Positions 1-7,620 of a stretch of 38,560 nt of DNA are shown here, piece after piece. Source of the stretch: Deinococcus sp. Arct2-2 (GTDB lineage Bacteria > Deinococcota > Deinococci > Deinococcales > Deinococcaceae); assembly GCF_004801315.1 (NCBI RefSeq), contig NZ_SSNW01000057.1, forward strand, positions 1-38,560, written 5' to 3'. The notes beneath the pieces were generated by a model that was not told the origin of the DNA, searched no databases, and worked only from the letters and a program-made list of their open reading frames with translations. Each line of letters begins with the position of its first letter. The stretch's first letter is position 1. Position numbers and translations under genes: made by a program.

Positions 1-76
1 AGCGGTGGTACAGCCAAACTGCATGCTGGATGATCGTCATTGGGAAACGGTGGCGATAGGGCTTGGCATCGGTCAC
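1..76 (-). CDS. IS6-type transposase, N-terminal part (runs off window)
   Basis: Reading the minus strand from GTG at 76 gives about 25 residues containing HRFPMTIIQHAVWLYHR, which matches the N-terminal motif of IS6/IS240-type transposases (HRFP-x-x-x-I-x-x-A-x-W-L-Y-x-R-F). The rest of the protein lies outside the window. The start sits 22 bases inside a terminal-repeat-like tip at 98-116, the usual spacing for these elements. IS6 transposases are DDE enzymes that move by replicative cointegration. The family call rests on this short motif only. Confidence 0.7.
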   Translation of the reverse strand, partial: MTDAKPYRHRFPMTIIQHAVWLYHR

Positions 77-97
77 GGACAGTCAGCCTACCCTGAT

Positions 98-116
98 CAG
101 TTAAGGCAACACAACC
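98..116 (-). repeat. IS6-type terminal inverted repeat (outer tip at 116)
   Basis: On the minus strand the sequence reads GGTTGTGTTGCCTTAACTG, resembling the GG-x-x-x-TGTTGC tips of IS6-family elements, and it lies just upstream of the transposase start at 76. A 17/19 match, GGTTCTGTTGCCTCAACTG, occurs on the plus strand at 38335-38353. The element body lies to the left and outside the window. Nothing recognisable as a gene was seen in 117-428. Confidence 0.65.
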
Positions 117-428
117 GTCTTCAGCCGTAGCTGACTCGGAAGCCTGAGGTTTGGGCGATGCGCAGTCTTTGGAGAAGAGCAAATCGAGAATGGCAACCAC
201 GATGCGTCACGGTAGGGTTAGGTTTGTGGCAAGTGTTAGGTGTTGAGCTGAGTCTTAGACGCTTAGCTCGGCACTCCCACTCGGGCCAGTGAGCCTGCTG
301 ACTGTGGTGTCGTCGGTTCTGGGGGAAGGGGAGCAAATGGCAGGGCCAAAAAGCCGCGCCCCAGAGTTCGGGCGCGACGGTTGAATCCCGGTATTGCTGA
401 GCAAAAATGCGAAGACTTGTTTCTGGTT

Positions 429-713
429 TTAGTCAGCTTCCAAATAAGGGCGGCAGGCATTGAGGAGGGCTTCTATCTCATCTTTGTTGAGCCTGATTTG
501 AGGCCCGGCGATCATTCTGAACGCGATGAGATAGCCATCATCTTGAGGCGTAATGCTGACAGAATCGCTGTAAAACCCGGTTTCTTCTTCTATACATTTC
601 AGCATTGAATCCACATCGGACTGAAATTGACACTCGTCGAACATATCCGAGAGAACCTTTTTTTCTTCATCGGTAAATTGATCAAGTGCCGCGATGAACT
701 CATAAATGGTCAT
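429..713 (-). CDS. Candidate immunity protein for the adjacent EndoU-type toxin
   Basis: A 94-residue acidic soluble protein beginning MTIYEFIAALDQF. An upstream in-frame ATG exists at 809, but the start at 713 is preferred because it overlaps the stop of the preceding toxin gene by one base (TAATG), a typical translational-coupling junction. It has no signal peptide or membrane segment and matches no family that I recognise. Position (immediately 3' of a gene whose C terminus is a nuclease toxin), size and acidity are what is expected of an immunity protein that binds and neutralises the toxin in the producing cell. The function is inferred from context, not from homology. Confidence 0.65.
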   Translation of the reverse strand: MTIYEFIAALDQFTDEEKKVLSDMFDECQFQSDVDSMLKCIEEETGFYSDSVSITPQDDGYLIAFRMIAGPQIRLNKDEIEALLNACRPYLEAD

Positions 714-3331
714 TATTTTCCTTTGAGTGGGAAGGCGGTGATGAGCTTTTTCGCCTCTACATCGTAATAGCCTCGGATTAAAATTCCACTCTTTGAACGC
801 CCCTCCCACTGGAACGACAGTCTGCCTTCAAACATGGTATCTGGTGTGCGGGTCTCTATGTTGGCAAAGGCAGATTTGATCTCTTCAAGCACGCGGGCGG
901 GCGTCCAGCTTTCGCCTTTGGGAAAGAAGGTGGCTGAGCTTTTCTTGTCCAGCCATTCGCCGGTCAGAGGGTCTTTGAGCTTGATATCCGCTACATACAC
1001 CCCATGTTGATCCGGCGCCCCCTTGTACTTCCTGACTTGGTTGGTGGCCGGGTCGCCCGCCGATTCCAAATGCCAGCCGTCGGCCACGCGCTCTCCCTTG
1101 GAATTGGTACTTACCTCTCCCTTAAAAATATGGTCGAACGCGCTTTCATCTATCAACTCAGCGCCGTCGCCCGCACTGTAATTTTCGTAGAGGGGAATAC
1201 TGCTGGCGATCAGGGTGATGTTGTATTTTTTCGGGGCGACGGGCGTGGCCTTGAAGGAGTGAATCCACTTGAATTGCCGCTTGAGCAGAGCCAACTGGCG
1301 CAGCAAGACCTTGACCGGCAGGTTGGCCGCATCGTTGACGCCGATGATGACCAGCGCTTCCCCAATCGCGAGAGGCAATTGTTTGGCTTTTTCGCCCGCC
1401 TGCTTTAGTGCGGCCCGCGCATCAGCAGAACCTAGGGCTTTTTCGGCTTGGGCGGCTCCCCTGGCCCCCAGCTTCTCGAGAAGTGCCTTTGGGATCAGCG
1501 ATTTGACCACTTGCGTCGTCGCTGTTTTGGCTGTTGCCACCACGGCTTTGAAGGCGGCCCGTTTTTTCTGCACTCCAGCCACCAGCTGAGTCGCGCCGGG
1601 GATTTTGGCAATGACTTGCCCCAGTTTCCCAGAGGCCACCAAACCATTTTTGACTGCCGTGACGGTGCCCGCTGTCAGGTAGGCAATCGCCACCTCCGCC
1701 AAAATCAGGCCCAAGACCTTCCCTTGGGTTTCGCCCCGTTTGAACGGATCGGGTTGCACCCAAGCTTTGGCTTCAGCCAAGATTTTGGCTTTCAGGCTGC
1801 CGCCCAAGGCTACCGCCATCTGCTTGAGGGCCTCCCAAGACAGCCCTTTGGCCCACGCAGACATTTCACCGATTCGGGAGGTGATTTGGCCGGTGAAAAC
1901 ATCACGCACCAAGCCGTACACCATGGACGCCGCAGACCCCAACGCCTGAAGGTTGTCCCATAGGTCGCCAAAAAAGCCTTTGACCACCCCCACAGCTATG
2001 CCTGCGTTGTAGACCGGAAGCTCATAAGCCGCCTTCCACGCCGCCTGACCAAGCTGCTGGAGCCAACCCGAACCTGACGCTTTAGGAACCGCCGACGTGA
2101 TCGCAGAGTTCAGGCCTGCAGTCGTGCTGGCACGCTGCAAAGCTCCAGACACACGGGAGATGTTCCCAGTTGTGGGCGCTGGCTGACCCATCCGGGCAAT
2201 TTGCGGGAGCACTGGCATATTCGCCAGTTGCGTCCCTACCCGCTGAGCTTCGGTTTCGAGTACAGCATCTGGGTCTATGCCCTTGCCCACATGTCCTTTG
2301 CTCTGCTGAACCGTATGGGTCACTTCATGGGCCAGCAGCTCTAAACCAGAGCGGGTGTTGGGGTTGAACTGTCCGGAACGGAAGAAGATATCTGTACCTG
2401 TGGTAAAGGCAACGGCCTGCACGCTTTTGGCTAAGTTGTCGGCTTCGGCATCCTCGTGAATCCGCACCGCGCTCAGATCATGGTTGAGTCCCTGCTCCAA
2501 ATGCCGCCTCACAGCTTCGGGCAACGGCTGACCCCCGCCACGCTTGGCCCCAATCCGCTGCCAGAGGGGTTGGGCCGCTTCCGCTTCTAAAGCAGCGGCC
2601 TGCCGCTGTAATTGGGTCAGGGTCAACGCTGCTGCGTCTTGGACTTCTTGTTCGCGTTCCCGTTGTAAAGCGGTATCGACAGCGCGTTGCAGGGCAGGGC
2701 GTTCTCCAAGTGGAATCAGACCCAGCACACCCCGCACCACTGGCGCAGACAGGGGATGGCGCTGCAATGCGACCAGATGCGTTGCGTACTCGCTATAGCG
2801 GGCTTCCGGCACTTGACGGTCTTGCCGGAAGCTTTTGCTGAGCCGTTGAGCCGTGAGTTGTTGTACTCCAGTGTGCTGGGCCTGTTGGTCTGGGTTCAGG
2901 CCTACCGAACGGCTTTGGCCTTCCCACTGCTGGGCGTGGGCACGCATCACCGTCACCCACTCGCGAGGGGTCTGTGGACGGGAAGGCACTTGAAGAGGGG
3001 CTAGGCGCTCGGCCTGCCGTTGCAAGGCTGCCTTGATTTCGAGGGGCGAAAGCTGCTCGACAGCGGCCAAACTTCTTTGAACGGTGGTTTGAGCCTGTTT
3101 CAAACGGACATTTTCTTGATGGATCAATCCACTGGCGTGCCACACGGGAGCCACGACCGCCCGCTGAAGCTGAACTGGGCGCGTGGTGTGGCTCTGAAGT
3201 GCCGCCGCAGGGGAAACCGCTGGCGCTGCCCACTGCGGTTTCGCTACTGCTACAGGACTGGAGAGGGGCTGAAGCGGTTCGAGCCCTGTCGCTGCTGCTT
3301 TGCGCTGGAGAGGCGACAGTCGTTCGGTCAT
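713..3331 (-). CDS. DUF4157 protein with C-terminal EndoU-type RNase toxin domain
   Basis: 872 residues. The N-terminal ~250 residues are Gln/Ala-rich with recurring LQR motifs. Residues ~255-345 form a DUF4157 domain with a complete HExxH zinc-metallopeptidase motif (LLAHEVTHTVQQ, His335-His339). A central region (~400-700) rich in Ala and Gly has several amphipathic or hydrophobic helices. The last ~150 residues look like bacterial EndoU: DHIFKGE (His734), DGWHLES (His753), GVYVADIK, then WLDKKSSATFFPKGESW (Lys797/798), giving the His-His-Lys set expected for this metal-independent or Mn-stimulated RNase fold. DUF4157 is frequent in cargo of extracellular contractile injection systems and in polymorphic toxins. 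No contractile apparatus genes are present in this window, so the delivery route is unknown. The gene has no obvious Shine-Dalgarno, and it overlaps the downstream small gene by one base. Confidence 0.88.
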   Translation of the reverse strand: MTERLSPLQRKAAATGLEPLQPLSSPVAVAKPQWAAPAVSPAAALQSHTTRPVQLQRAVVAPVWHASGLIHQENVRLKQAQTTVQRSLAAVEQLSPLEIKAALQRQAERLAPLQVPSRPQTPREWVTVMRAHAQQWEGQSRSVGLNPDQQAQHTGVQQLTAQRLSKSFRQDRQVPEARYSEYATHLVALQRHPLSAPVVRGVLGLIPLGERPALQRAVDTALQREREQEVQDAAALTLTQLQRQAAALEAEAAQPLWQRIGAKRGGGQPLPEAVRRHLEQGLNHDLSAVRIHEDAEADNLAKSVQAVAFTTGTDIFFRSGQFNPNTRSGLELLAHEVTHTVQQSKGHVGKGIDPDAVLETEAQRVGTQLANMPVLPQIARMGQPAPTTGNISRVSGALQRASTTAGLNSAITSAVPKASGSGWLQQLGQAAWKAAYELPVYNAGIAVGVVKGFFGDLWDNLQALGSAASMVYGLVRDVFTGQITSRIGEMSAWAKGLSWEALKQMAVALGGSLKAKILAEAKAWVQPDPFKRGETQGKVLGLILAEVAIAYLTAGTVTAVKNGLVASGKLGQVIAKIPGATQLVAGVQKKRAAFKAVVATAKTATTQVVKSLIPKALLEKLGARGAAQAEKALGSADARAALKQAGEKAKQLPLAIGEALVIIGVNDAANLPVKVLLRQLALLKRQFKWIHSFKATPVAPKKYNITLIASSIPLYENYSAGDGAELIDESAFDHIFKGEVSTNSKGERVADGWHLESAGDPATNQVRKYKGAPDQHGVYVADIKLKDPLTGEWLDKKSSATFFPKGESWTPARVLEEIKSAFANIETRTPDTMFEGRLSFQWEGRSKSGILIRGYYDVEAKKLITAFPLKGK

Positions 3332-3542
3332 ACGTCAGGCTACCGCACAGAAAGACTCGGAGTCAGCCCAAAGACTTCATGGTCATGGGAAACGCTGCTG
3401 TTCATCTGCTGGGTCTGACTCCCAGTCAGCACTCCTGAGCGAACAGCACCGTTGGCTCTCGGTGTCTTTTTTACTGCAGATAACACGCTCTCTAAGGCAG
3501 CTTGACCGTAATCCCGATCACGGGTACAAACACCGCTGCACT

Positions 3543-3935
3543 CTACATGGTGCCGTTGCCGAGTTGCCCGAAGTCGTTGCTGCCCTGCGCGAATAAGGTG
3601 CCGTCGCGGCGCAGGGCTAGAACGTGTCCCCCCGACATGCTGACATCAACGATGCCGCTCATCCCCTTGACCTGAACCGGCACAGAGGGGTTGTTGTTGC
3701 GGTCGAGACTGAATGAGTACAGCGTGCCGTCAGTCTTGACGATGTAGCCCAACTTGCCTGCGGCCGTCATGCGGTGAACGTCCGTGAATCCGGCCAAGGG
3801 CCGGAACTTCCAGTCCTTCACGAAAAAACTGCGGCCATCCGCGGTGGTGGCAATGACGATTTCGGAATCCAGGCCCTCGTGCAAACAGCACTTCGTTCGG
3901 ATTCTACCTGCGCCGATAGGCCCCCGATCGCGCAT
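3543..3935 (-). pseudogene. RCC1-repeat protein fragment
   Basis: 130 residues in which the C-terminal half shows RCC1/BLIP-II beta-propeller blades: GHVLALRRDGTLFAQGSNDF followed by GQLGNGT, and an earlier weaker blade around GYIVKTDGTLYSFSLD. RCC1 propellers normally have about seven blades in 350-400 residues, so this carries at most two or three. The reading frame stops directly after the NGT of a blade, as if the 3' part was removed. The N-terminal ~20 residues do not look like a signal peptide or a blade. It is most likely a remnant of a secreted regulator-of-chromosome-condensation-like repeat protein; a small expressed protein cannot be excluded. Confidence 0.6.
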
Positions 3936-3998
3936 CTGCCGTGGCTGGCATCAATGTGCATCGGTCAGTGAGCGTGCCAGCAGCTCACCCTCGCATAG

Positions 3999-4230
3999 GT
4001 GAGGCCTGTACGGATAGTGGCTTTGCCCCCATATCCAAGCAAGATATCCGAACGGGCAGCGGCGGTGTGTCACGCGCTTCAGGTGGCCGTACGGCCCCTC
4101 ACGGCGCAGGAAGTTCATCGGTACCCTCAAGGATGCACGCGCAGCGTCCGTAGACGAAGTGTTGGAGACGCTGGTGACCCTCGGCCATGCGCGTCAGGTT
4201 GGCGAGAAAACCGTGGCATATGCGGCGTGA
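3999..4230 (+). pseudogene. Frameshifted C-terminal fragment of a larger protein
   Basis: The frame from 3999 reads SERAAAVCHALQ...PLTAQEVHR and then loses sense. Moving by one base at about 4122 gives TLKDARAASVDEVLETLVTL, GHARQVGEK and a stop at 4228-4230. The joined sequence resembles the winged-helix-like tail (PLTA-x-EV ... VDEVLETL-x-x-LG-x-AR) seen at the end of several ATPases and regulators, but the parent family cannot be named. There is no plausible start upstream, so this is probably the 3' remnant of a decayed gene. The frameshift was seen by comparing frames and is not confirmed by a homologue. Confidence 0.4.
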
Positions 4231-4279
4231 GGTGAGTAAGCTCAGCAGTCTAAGCTCCCGCTGAACGGTATCTTCAGCT

Positions 4280-4399
4280 ATGTCCGAGTCCCGAATTCCT
4301 CTTCACCTGTCAGCTGCACGCCTCGTCTATGCCAAGGAGCTTCATCGTAGGGCGTCTGGAGAGGTCAAGGAGCGCAGGCACGGGCACTGGAGACCCTGA
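4280..4399 (+). pseudogene. N-terminal part of the following gene, out of frame
   Basis: ATG at 4280 opens 39 codons beginning MSESRIPLHLSAARLVYAKEL that stop at TGA 4397-4399. From about 4376 the next frame continues with helical sequence (ARALETLRKVFKKH) straight into the protein at 4465. A single indel in the interval 4360-4380 would join the two into one protein of about 310 residues. The join is inferred from the continuous charged-helix character on both sides. Confidence 0.45.
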
Positions 4400-4464
4400 G
4401 AAAGGTCTTTAAAAAACACGCTCAGGTCGGCAGTGGACGGCTCGCCGATCCCAACGAGGAACAG

Positions 4465-5214
4465 GTGTTGCAGAGTCTGTTGGGCCACCCGGAATACCTA
4501 TTGCCTCTCGTAACTGAGGTGGCATCAATTGGCCCGTTTGCACCCCACGAAATCACGGTGAGTGATGCGGAGGCGCAGGCCGCCATGACCACGCTGCTGC
4601 AGCTCTTGGGCCTGACTGTGCCTTCACATCTCCCCAACAAATTTTTCCGGGAGGCTGTCACCGTGTACGCACCGAAACAGAAACGGGGCGCTAAACAGTG
4701 GTTGCTGATGGGGTTGGGCGGCACGTTGGCAGCGGCAACCCTCATGCTGCCTTTCGTGGGACCAGCGGTCTTGGGTGTGGGTGCTGCCGGAGCCGCTGGC
4801 TTTACCTCATTCCTCGCCACCCTGGGGTTTGGAACCGTGGCAGCGGGCGGTGCGGGGATGTTGGGCGGCGTGCTGCTGATCACGATCAGCGGAATGACCG
4901 GCGCTGCGCTGCTCAGTCAAGGCATGCAAAACCTGCTGATGTTGGGCGTTGAGGGCATGCGGTTGGAGCTGTGCAAACTCGAAACCACCGAGCGCATGTC
5001 TTGGTACGCCGGACTGGATCACAAGAAGCAACTTCTGCGGACAAGACAGTCACTCAGAACCCTTCTGGCCGAGTTCAGTAACAAGCTGGCGCAGGAGCGG
5101 CAGATCAGCGATCCGGAGTCAAAACCCATTCGTGACCTCGAAGAGATTGTACGGCTCATTGAGCTGGCACTCAGGGAATGTCCAAAGTGGTATCAAAACG
5201 GAACCACGGCTTAG
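4465..5214 (+). CDS. Predicted membrane protein of unknown function (5' frameshifted)
   Basis: The 249 residues from GTG at 4465 have three parts: a soluble helical N-terminal region (1-72), a long Gly/Ala-rich hydrophobic block (~73-165) that could form two or three membrane helices or a hairpin, and a charged C-terminal helical tail (~170-245) with many Lys/Arg/Glu that may be a coiled coil. I recognise no family. The open frame extends upstream of 4465 without a canonical start as far as ~4350, and an ATG-started frame at 4280-4399 appears to be its original N terminus, so the gene is probably a frameshifted copy. The upstream neighbour is also frameshifted. Confidence 0.5.
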   Translation: MLQSLLGHPEYLLPLVTEVASIGPFAPHEITVSDAEAQAAMTTLLQLLGLTVPSHLPNKFFREAVTVYAPKQKRGAKQWLLMGLGGTLAAATLMLPFVGPAVLGVGAAGAAGFTSFLATLGFGTVAAGGAGMLGGVLLITISGMTGAALLSQGMQNLLMLGVEGMRLELCKLETTERMSWYAGLDHKKQLLRTRQSLRTLLAEFSNKLAQERQISDPESKPIRDLEEIVRLIELALRECPKWYQNGTTA

Positions 5215-5281
5215 CAGCGTGCAGCCATCCAGCCCTGACTTTCTCTGACCAGTTGCGCTGACGTGACCCCAACTCCAGATC

Positions 5282-5310
5282 ATTGGCAAGAAGTGGTTTA
5301 AACTGCCAAT
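5282..5310. promoter_or_regulatory. Inverted-repeat operator and -10 box of the AbrB/PIN pair
   Basis: A perfect 7-bp inverted repeat, ATTGGCA-N15-TGCCAAT (5282-5288 and 5304-5310), ends one base before the antitoxin ATG. A -10-like TAAACT (5299-5304) overlaps the right arm and lies 6 bases before the ATG, which would give a leaderless mRNA. AbrB-type antitoxins usually repress their own promoter, so this is the natural binding site. The binding is inferred. Confidence 0.55.
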
Positions 5311-5571
5311 ATGACTGCCCACCTGGAAATCGACCGCTTTGGCCGGGTGTTGATCCCGAAAGCCATTCGTGACGCCCTGGCGCTTAAGGCTGGCGAGCAG
5401 CTGGAGGTAGAACTCGAAGGCGGTGTCCTACATCTGCGCCCCGCCTCGCGCCCGGTGCAGACTGTGCAGCACGCAGGCCGCCTGATCCTCGACGCGCCAG
5501 GCCCGATCACGGGCGATCCCGTGGACGAGATGCGCGACGCCCGCCTGACCGAGGTACTCGGTTCGTGGTGA
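5311..5571 (+). CDS. AbrB/MazE-type antitoxin (VapB-like)
   Basis: 86 residues with an N-terminal swapped-hairpin DNA-binding domain of the SpoVT/AbrB type: ID-x-x-GRVLIPKAIRDAL followed by LKAGEQLEVELEGG and VLHLRP (residues ~6-48). The C-terminal ~35 residues, rich in Asp/Pro/Arg, would be the flexible part that wraps the toxin. It overlaps the downstream PIN gene by 7 bases, the usual toxin-antitoxin arrangement. It should bind and inhibit the toxin and repress the operon through the inverted repeat just upstream. No Shine-Dalgarno is visible, consistent with a leaderless start. Confidence 0.88.
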   Translation: MTAHLEIDRFGRVLIPKAIRDALALKAGEQLEVELEGGVLHLRPASRPVQTVQHAGRLILDAPGPITGDPVDEMRDARLTEVLGSW

Positions 5572-5987
5572 CGGTGTTCGACACCAGCGCCCTGGTCGCC
5601 GCGCTCACCCGCGCCCATCCCCGCTTCGCTTGGGCCGACGAACAGGTGCAGGCGGCTGAGCGTCCCGCCCTGTGCGTCCACAGCCTCGCGGAGTGCTACG
5701 CGGTGATGACCGCTCACCCACAGCTGCGCTATCCACCCACGCAAGTCCGCGCCGTGCTGGACAGCCTCACGCAGACGTGGACGGTGTTGCCGCTCCTGCC
5801 CGCCGACTACTTCGACGCCATGACCCGCTGCCGAGACTTGGGGCTGCAAGGCGGGGCGATCTACGACACCCTGATCGCGCAGGCGGCGCTGCGGGCGGGA
5901 GCGGTAAGGCTGGTGACCCTCAACGCCAAACACTTCGTGCGCCTCGGTGACGACGTGCAGCGGCTGGTGGTCGCGCCGGAAGGTTAA
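5565..5987 (+). CDS. PIN-domain ribonuclease toxin (VapC-like)
   Basis: 140 residues covering a complete PIN fold. Acidic metal-binding residues are visible at Asp6 (VFDTSALVAAL), Glu43 (SLAECYAVM) and Asp101 (GAIYDTLIAQAAL). The fourth position, usually Asp in T-x-N-x-x-DF, reads TLNAKHF here (His123), a variation also seen in active VapC proteins. VapC toxins cleave tRNA or rRNA with Mg2+. The start is GTG at 5565 (a second GTG follows at 5568), overlapping the antitoxin stop. The pair is intact and likely functional. The RNA target cannot be read from the sequence. Confidence 0.88.
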   Translation: MVTVFDTSALVAALTRAHPRFAWADEQVQAAERPALCVHSLAECYAVMTAHPQLRYPPTQVRAVLDSLTQTWTVLPLLPADYFDAMTRCRDLGLQGGAIYDTLIAQAALRAGAVRLVTLNAKHFVRLGDDVQRLVVAPEG

Positions 5988-6093
5988 CGACCGGTTCTCA
6001 CGGACTGAACCGATGCCGCTGAGCTGGGAAAAGCTGGCTGGTGGCCTTGAACAAAGACGCGCATTTGCGTCCTCGCTCCTCTGTACTGACTGC

Positions 6094-6099
6094 TATGGT
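6094..6099 (+). promoter_or_regulatory. -10 box of a leaderless promoter
   Basis: TATGGT lies 5 bases before the ATG at 6105, with no Shine-Dalgarno between. Transcription would start at or within a base or two of the start codon. The same geometry is seen at 5299, 21264 and 32896. Confidence 0.45.
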
Positions 6100-6104
6100 C
6101 AGGC

Positions 6105-7508
6105 ATGAAGCGGTTGCTCCTCCCCCTGACGGCCTCCCTGTGCCTGCTCACTGCCTGCCCGGGCCCGGCGCCGGAACTCCTGAAGATCCCAGACGGCCCC
6201 GCCGCGCTGAACGGCGTCTGGCAGGGCACGGTCTACTCCAGCGTGAACTGGCAGCCCGTCGCTGCTGGGGGAGGACTGCTGTATGTGGTGGCCTCCGAGC
6301 AAGCCCTCCCTGCCCGGTTCGACGATGTCCAACCGCCCCGATCCGCTCAGTTTCTCGTCGCGCTCGATGAACGCACGGGGCAGGAGGTGCGCCGCGTCCC
6401 TTGGTCAGACGTCGTCAGCAGCTTCACCTTCCAGGCGGCTTCGGGCACCCGTCCGGCCCGCCTGCTCAGCATTGAAGCGAAGAACAGTCGCGTGGGCGTG
6501 ATGGAGCGTGACCCCCGGACGCTGGAGGAACTTGACCACTGGGGGGTGGCGGAAGGGGTGAGGCGGTTCAGTCACGACGGCACCCGGCTGGAACTGACCT
6601 CCGAACGGCTGCTCGATCCCCAGACACGTCAACTCGTTCCCCTGCACCCCGCAGTGGACACCGCACTTCGTCAACTGCCGAAAGAGGCGGAGGCCAGTTG
6701 GAGCGGGGATCTCCGCTGGCTGACCATCCGGCGGTGGGAACAGCCCTCGTCGGGCCGGGTGGAGCGGGTGTCCCTGATCTCCAACGACACGGGCCAGACC
6801 TTGGACGGGCGGGCCCTGCATCCTGTGGGGTGTGGACTCAATTCGCCGGGGGGCAGAAGCGGTCTGACGGCCGTCCGGGCGCTGAGCGACGGTGAAGTGG
6901 CCCTCGCATATGAAGACGGGGCCATCGAGGTTCGCCGCAGTGACGGCACGCTGCGGGTCACGGTGCAGCTGGGGGTCTGTTCGGACACCGACCTGCGGGT
7001 CGATGGGGACACGCTGATGTTCGCGGTGCAGGGAGGATTCGGGACGGTGCGCCTGTCCGACGGGCAAGTGGCCAGCCGGGTCAAGCAGGACGGTGTTCTG
7101 GGCTTGTTGTTGCCGGGCGCCGCCGTCAACCGCTTCGGGACCACCCTGTTGTATCAGCGGCTGGACGGCCCCAGTTGGCGTCAGGTGGCCCCGGCCAAGC
7201 CGCTGCACCTCGACGCGAAAGCCACCTGGGTGTCCAAGTCGGAGTACCACGTCACCGGTGAGGCGCGCATCGACGATCAACGGCTGAGCTTCACCGCTAA
7301 GGCAACCACCACGGCCATCGAGTTGCGGGCACAGTGGAGTTATCCGCGGCCCGAAGTGCAGTGGCGGGGCGAGCTGCGCCGGAGCGACGGCAGCCTGTAT
7401 GGTCGACTGGAGGGCAACCACGGGTCGGCCAGCACAGAGCAACAAGTGTTCTTGGAGCTTGCCGGGAAAGCGCAGGACTTCGCCTTCGGGGGGAGATTGA
7501 TCCGCTGA
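6105..7508 (+). CDS. Secreted lipoprotein with predicted beta-propeller, function unknown
   Basis: 467 residues. The N terminus MKRLLLPLTASLCLLTAC is a lipoprotein signal peptide with lipobox LTAC and Cys18 as the lipidated residue, so the mature protein is membrane-anchored outside the cytoplasm. The body has repeated beta-strand-rich units (ALDERTGQEVRRVPWSD, DGEVALAYEDGAIEVRRSDG, LRVDGDTLMFAVQGGFG, VRLSDGQVASRV) typical of a PQQ/WD40-like propeller. The last ~100 residues (STEQQVFLELAGKAQDFAFG) look like a separate beta domain. No catalytic motif was recognised. The gene stands alone, starts from a leaderless-type promoter and is followed by a strong hairpin at 7548-7573. Confidence 0.72.
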   Translation: MKRLLLPLTASLCLLTACPGPAPELLKIPDGPAALNGVWQGTVYSSVNWQPVAAGGGLLYVVASEQALPARFDDVQPPRSAQFLVALDERTGQEVRRVPWSDVVSSFTFQAASGTRPARLLSIEAKNSRVGVMERDPRTLEELDHWGVAEGVRRFSHDGTRLELTSERLLDPQTRQLVPLHPAVDTALRQLPKEAEASWSGDLRWLTIRRWEQPSSGRVERVSLISNDTGQTLDGRALHPVGCGLNSPGGRSGLTAVRALSDGEVALAYEDGAIEVRRSDGTLRVTVQLGVCSDTDLRVDGDTLMFAVQGGFGTVRLSDGQVASRVKQDGVLGLLLPGAAVNRFGTTLLYQRLDGPSWRQVAPAKPLHLDAKATWVSKSEYHVTGEARIDDQRLSFTAKATTTAIELRAQWSYPRPEVQWRGELRRSDGSLYGRLEGNHGSASTEQQVFLELAGKAQDFAFGGRLIR

Positions 7509-7547
7509 GCGGAGCGGGTCACGACCAAGCCACCGCAGACCAAAGTA

Positions 7548-7573
7548 AAAGGCGACCCGCTGAGGTCGCCTTT
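7548..7573. terminator. Hairpin terminator after the lipoprotein gene
   Basis: A perfect 10-bp stem (AAAGGCGACC, 7548-7557, with GGTCGCCTTT, 7564-7573) encloses the 6-base loop CGCTGA. The A-run on one side and T-run on the other allow it to work in both directions. It lies 40 bases past the lipoprotein stop. Confidence 0.7.
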
Positions 7574-7614
7574 GGTTCCTTAAAGATAGTGCGGAATGCG
7601 GCCACGGTCAACAC

Positions 7615-7620
7615 TATGCA
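7615..7620 (+). repeat. Target-site duplication, left copy (TATGCA)
   Basis: TATGCA directly outside the left IS end is repeated at 8996-9001 directly outside the right end. Six bases is the longest exact match; it is short for an IS4-family duplication. Confidence 0.5.

Noticed and set aside
6405..7445. 346-codon open frame on the minus strand within the lipoprotein gene
   Set aside because: Antisense shadow with Arg/Pro/His-rich composition; no start signal and no domain.
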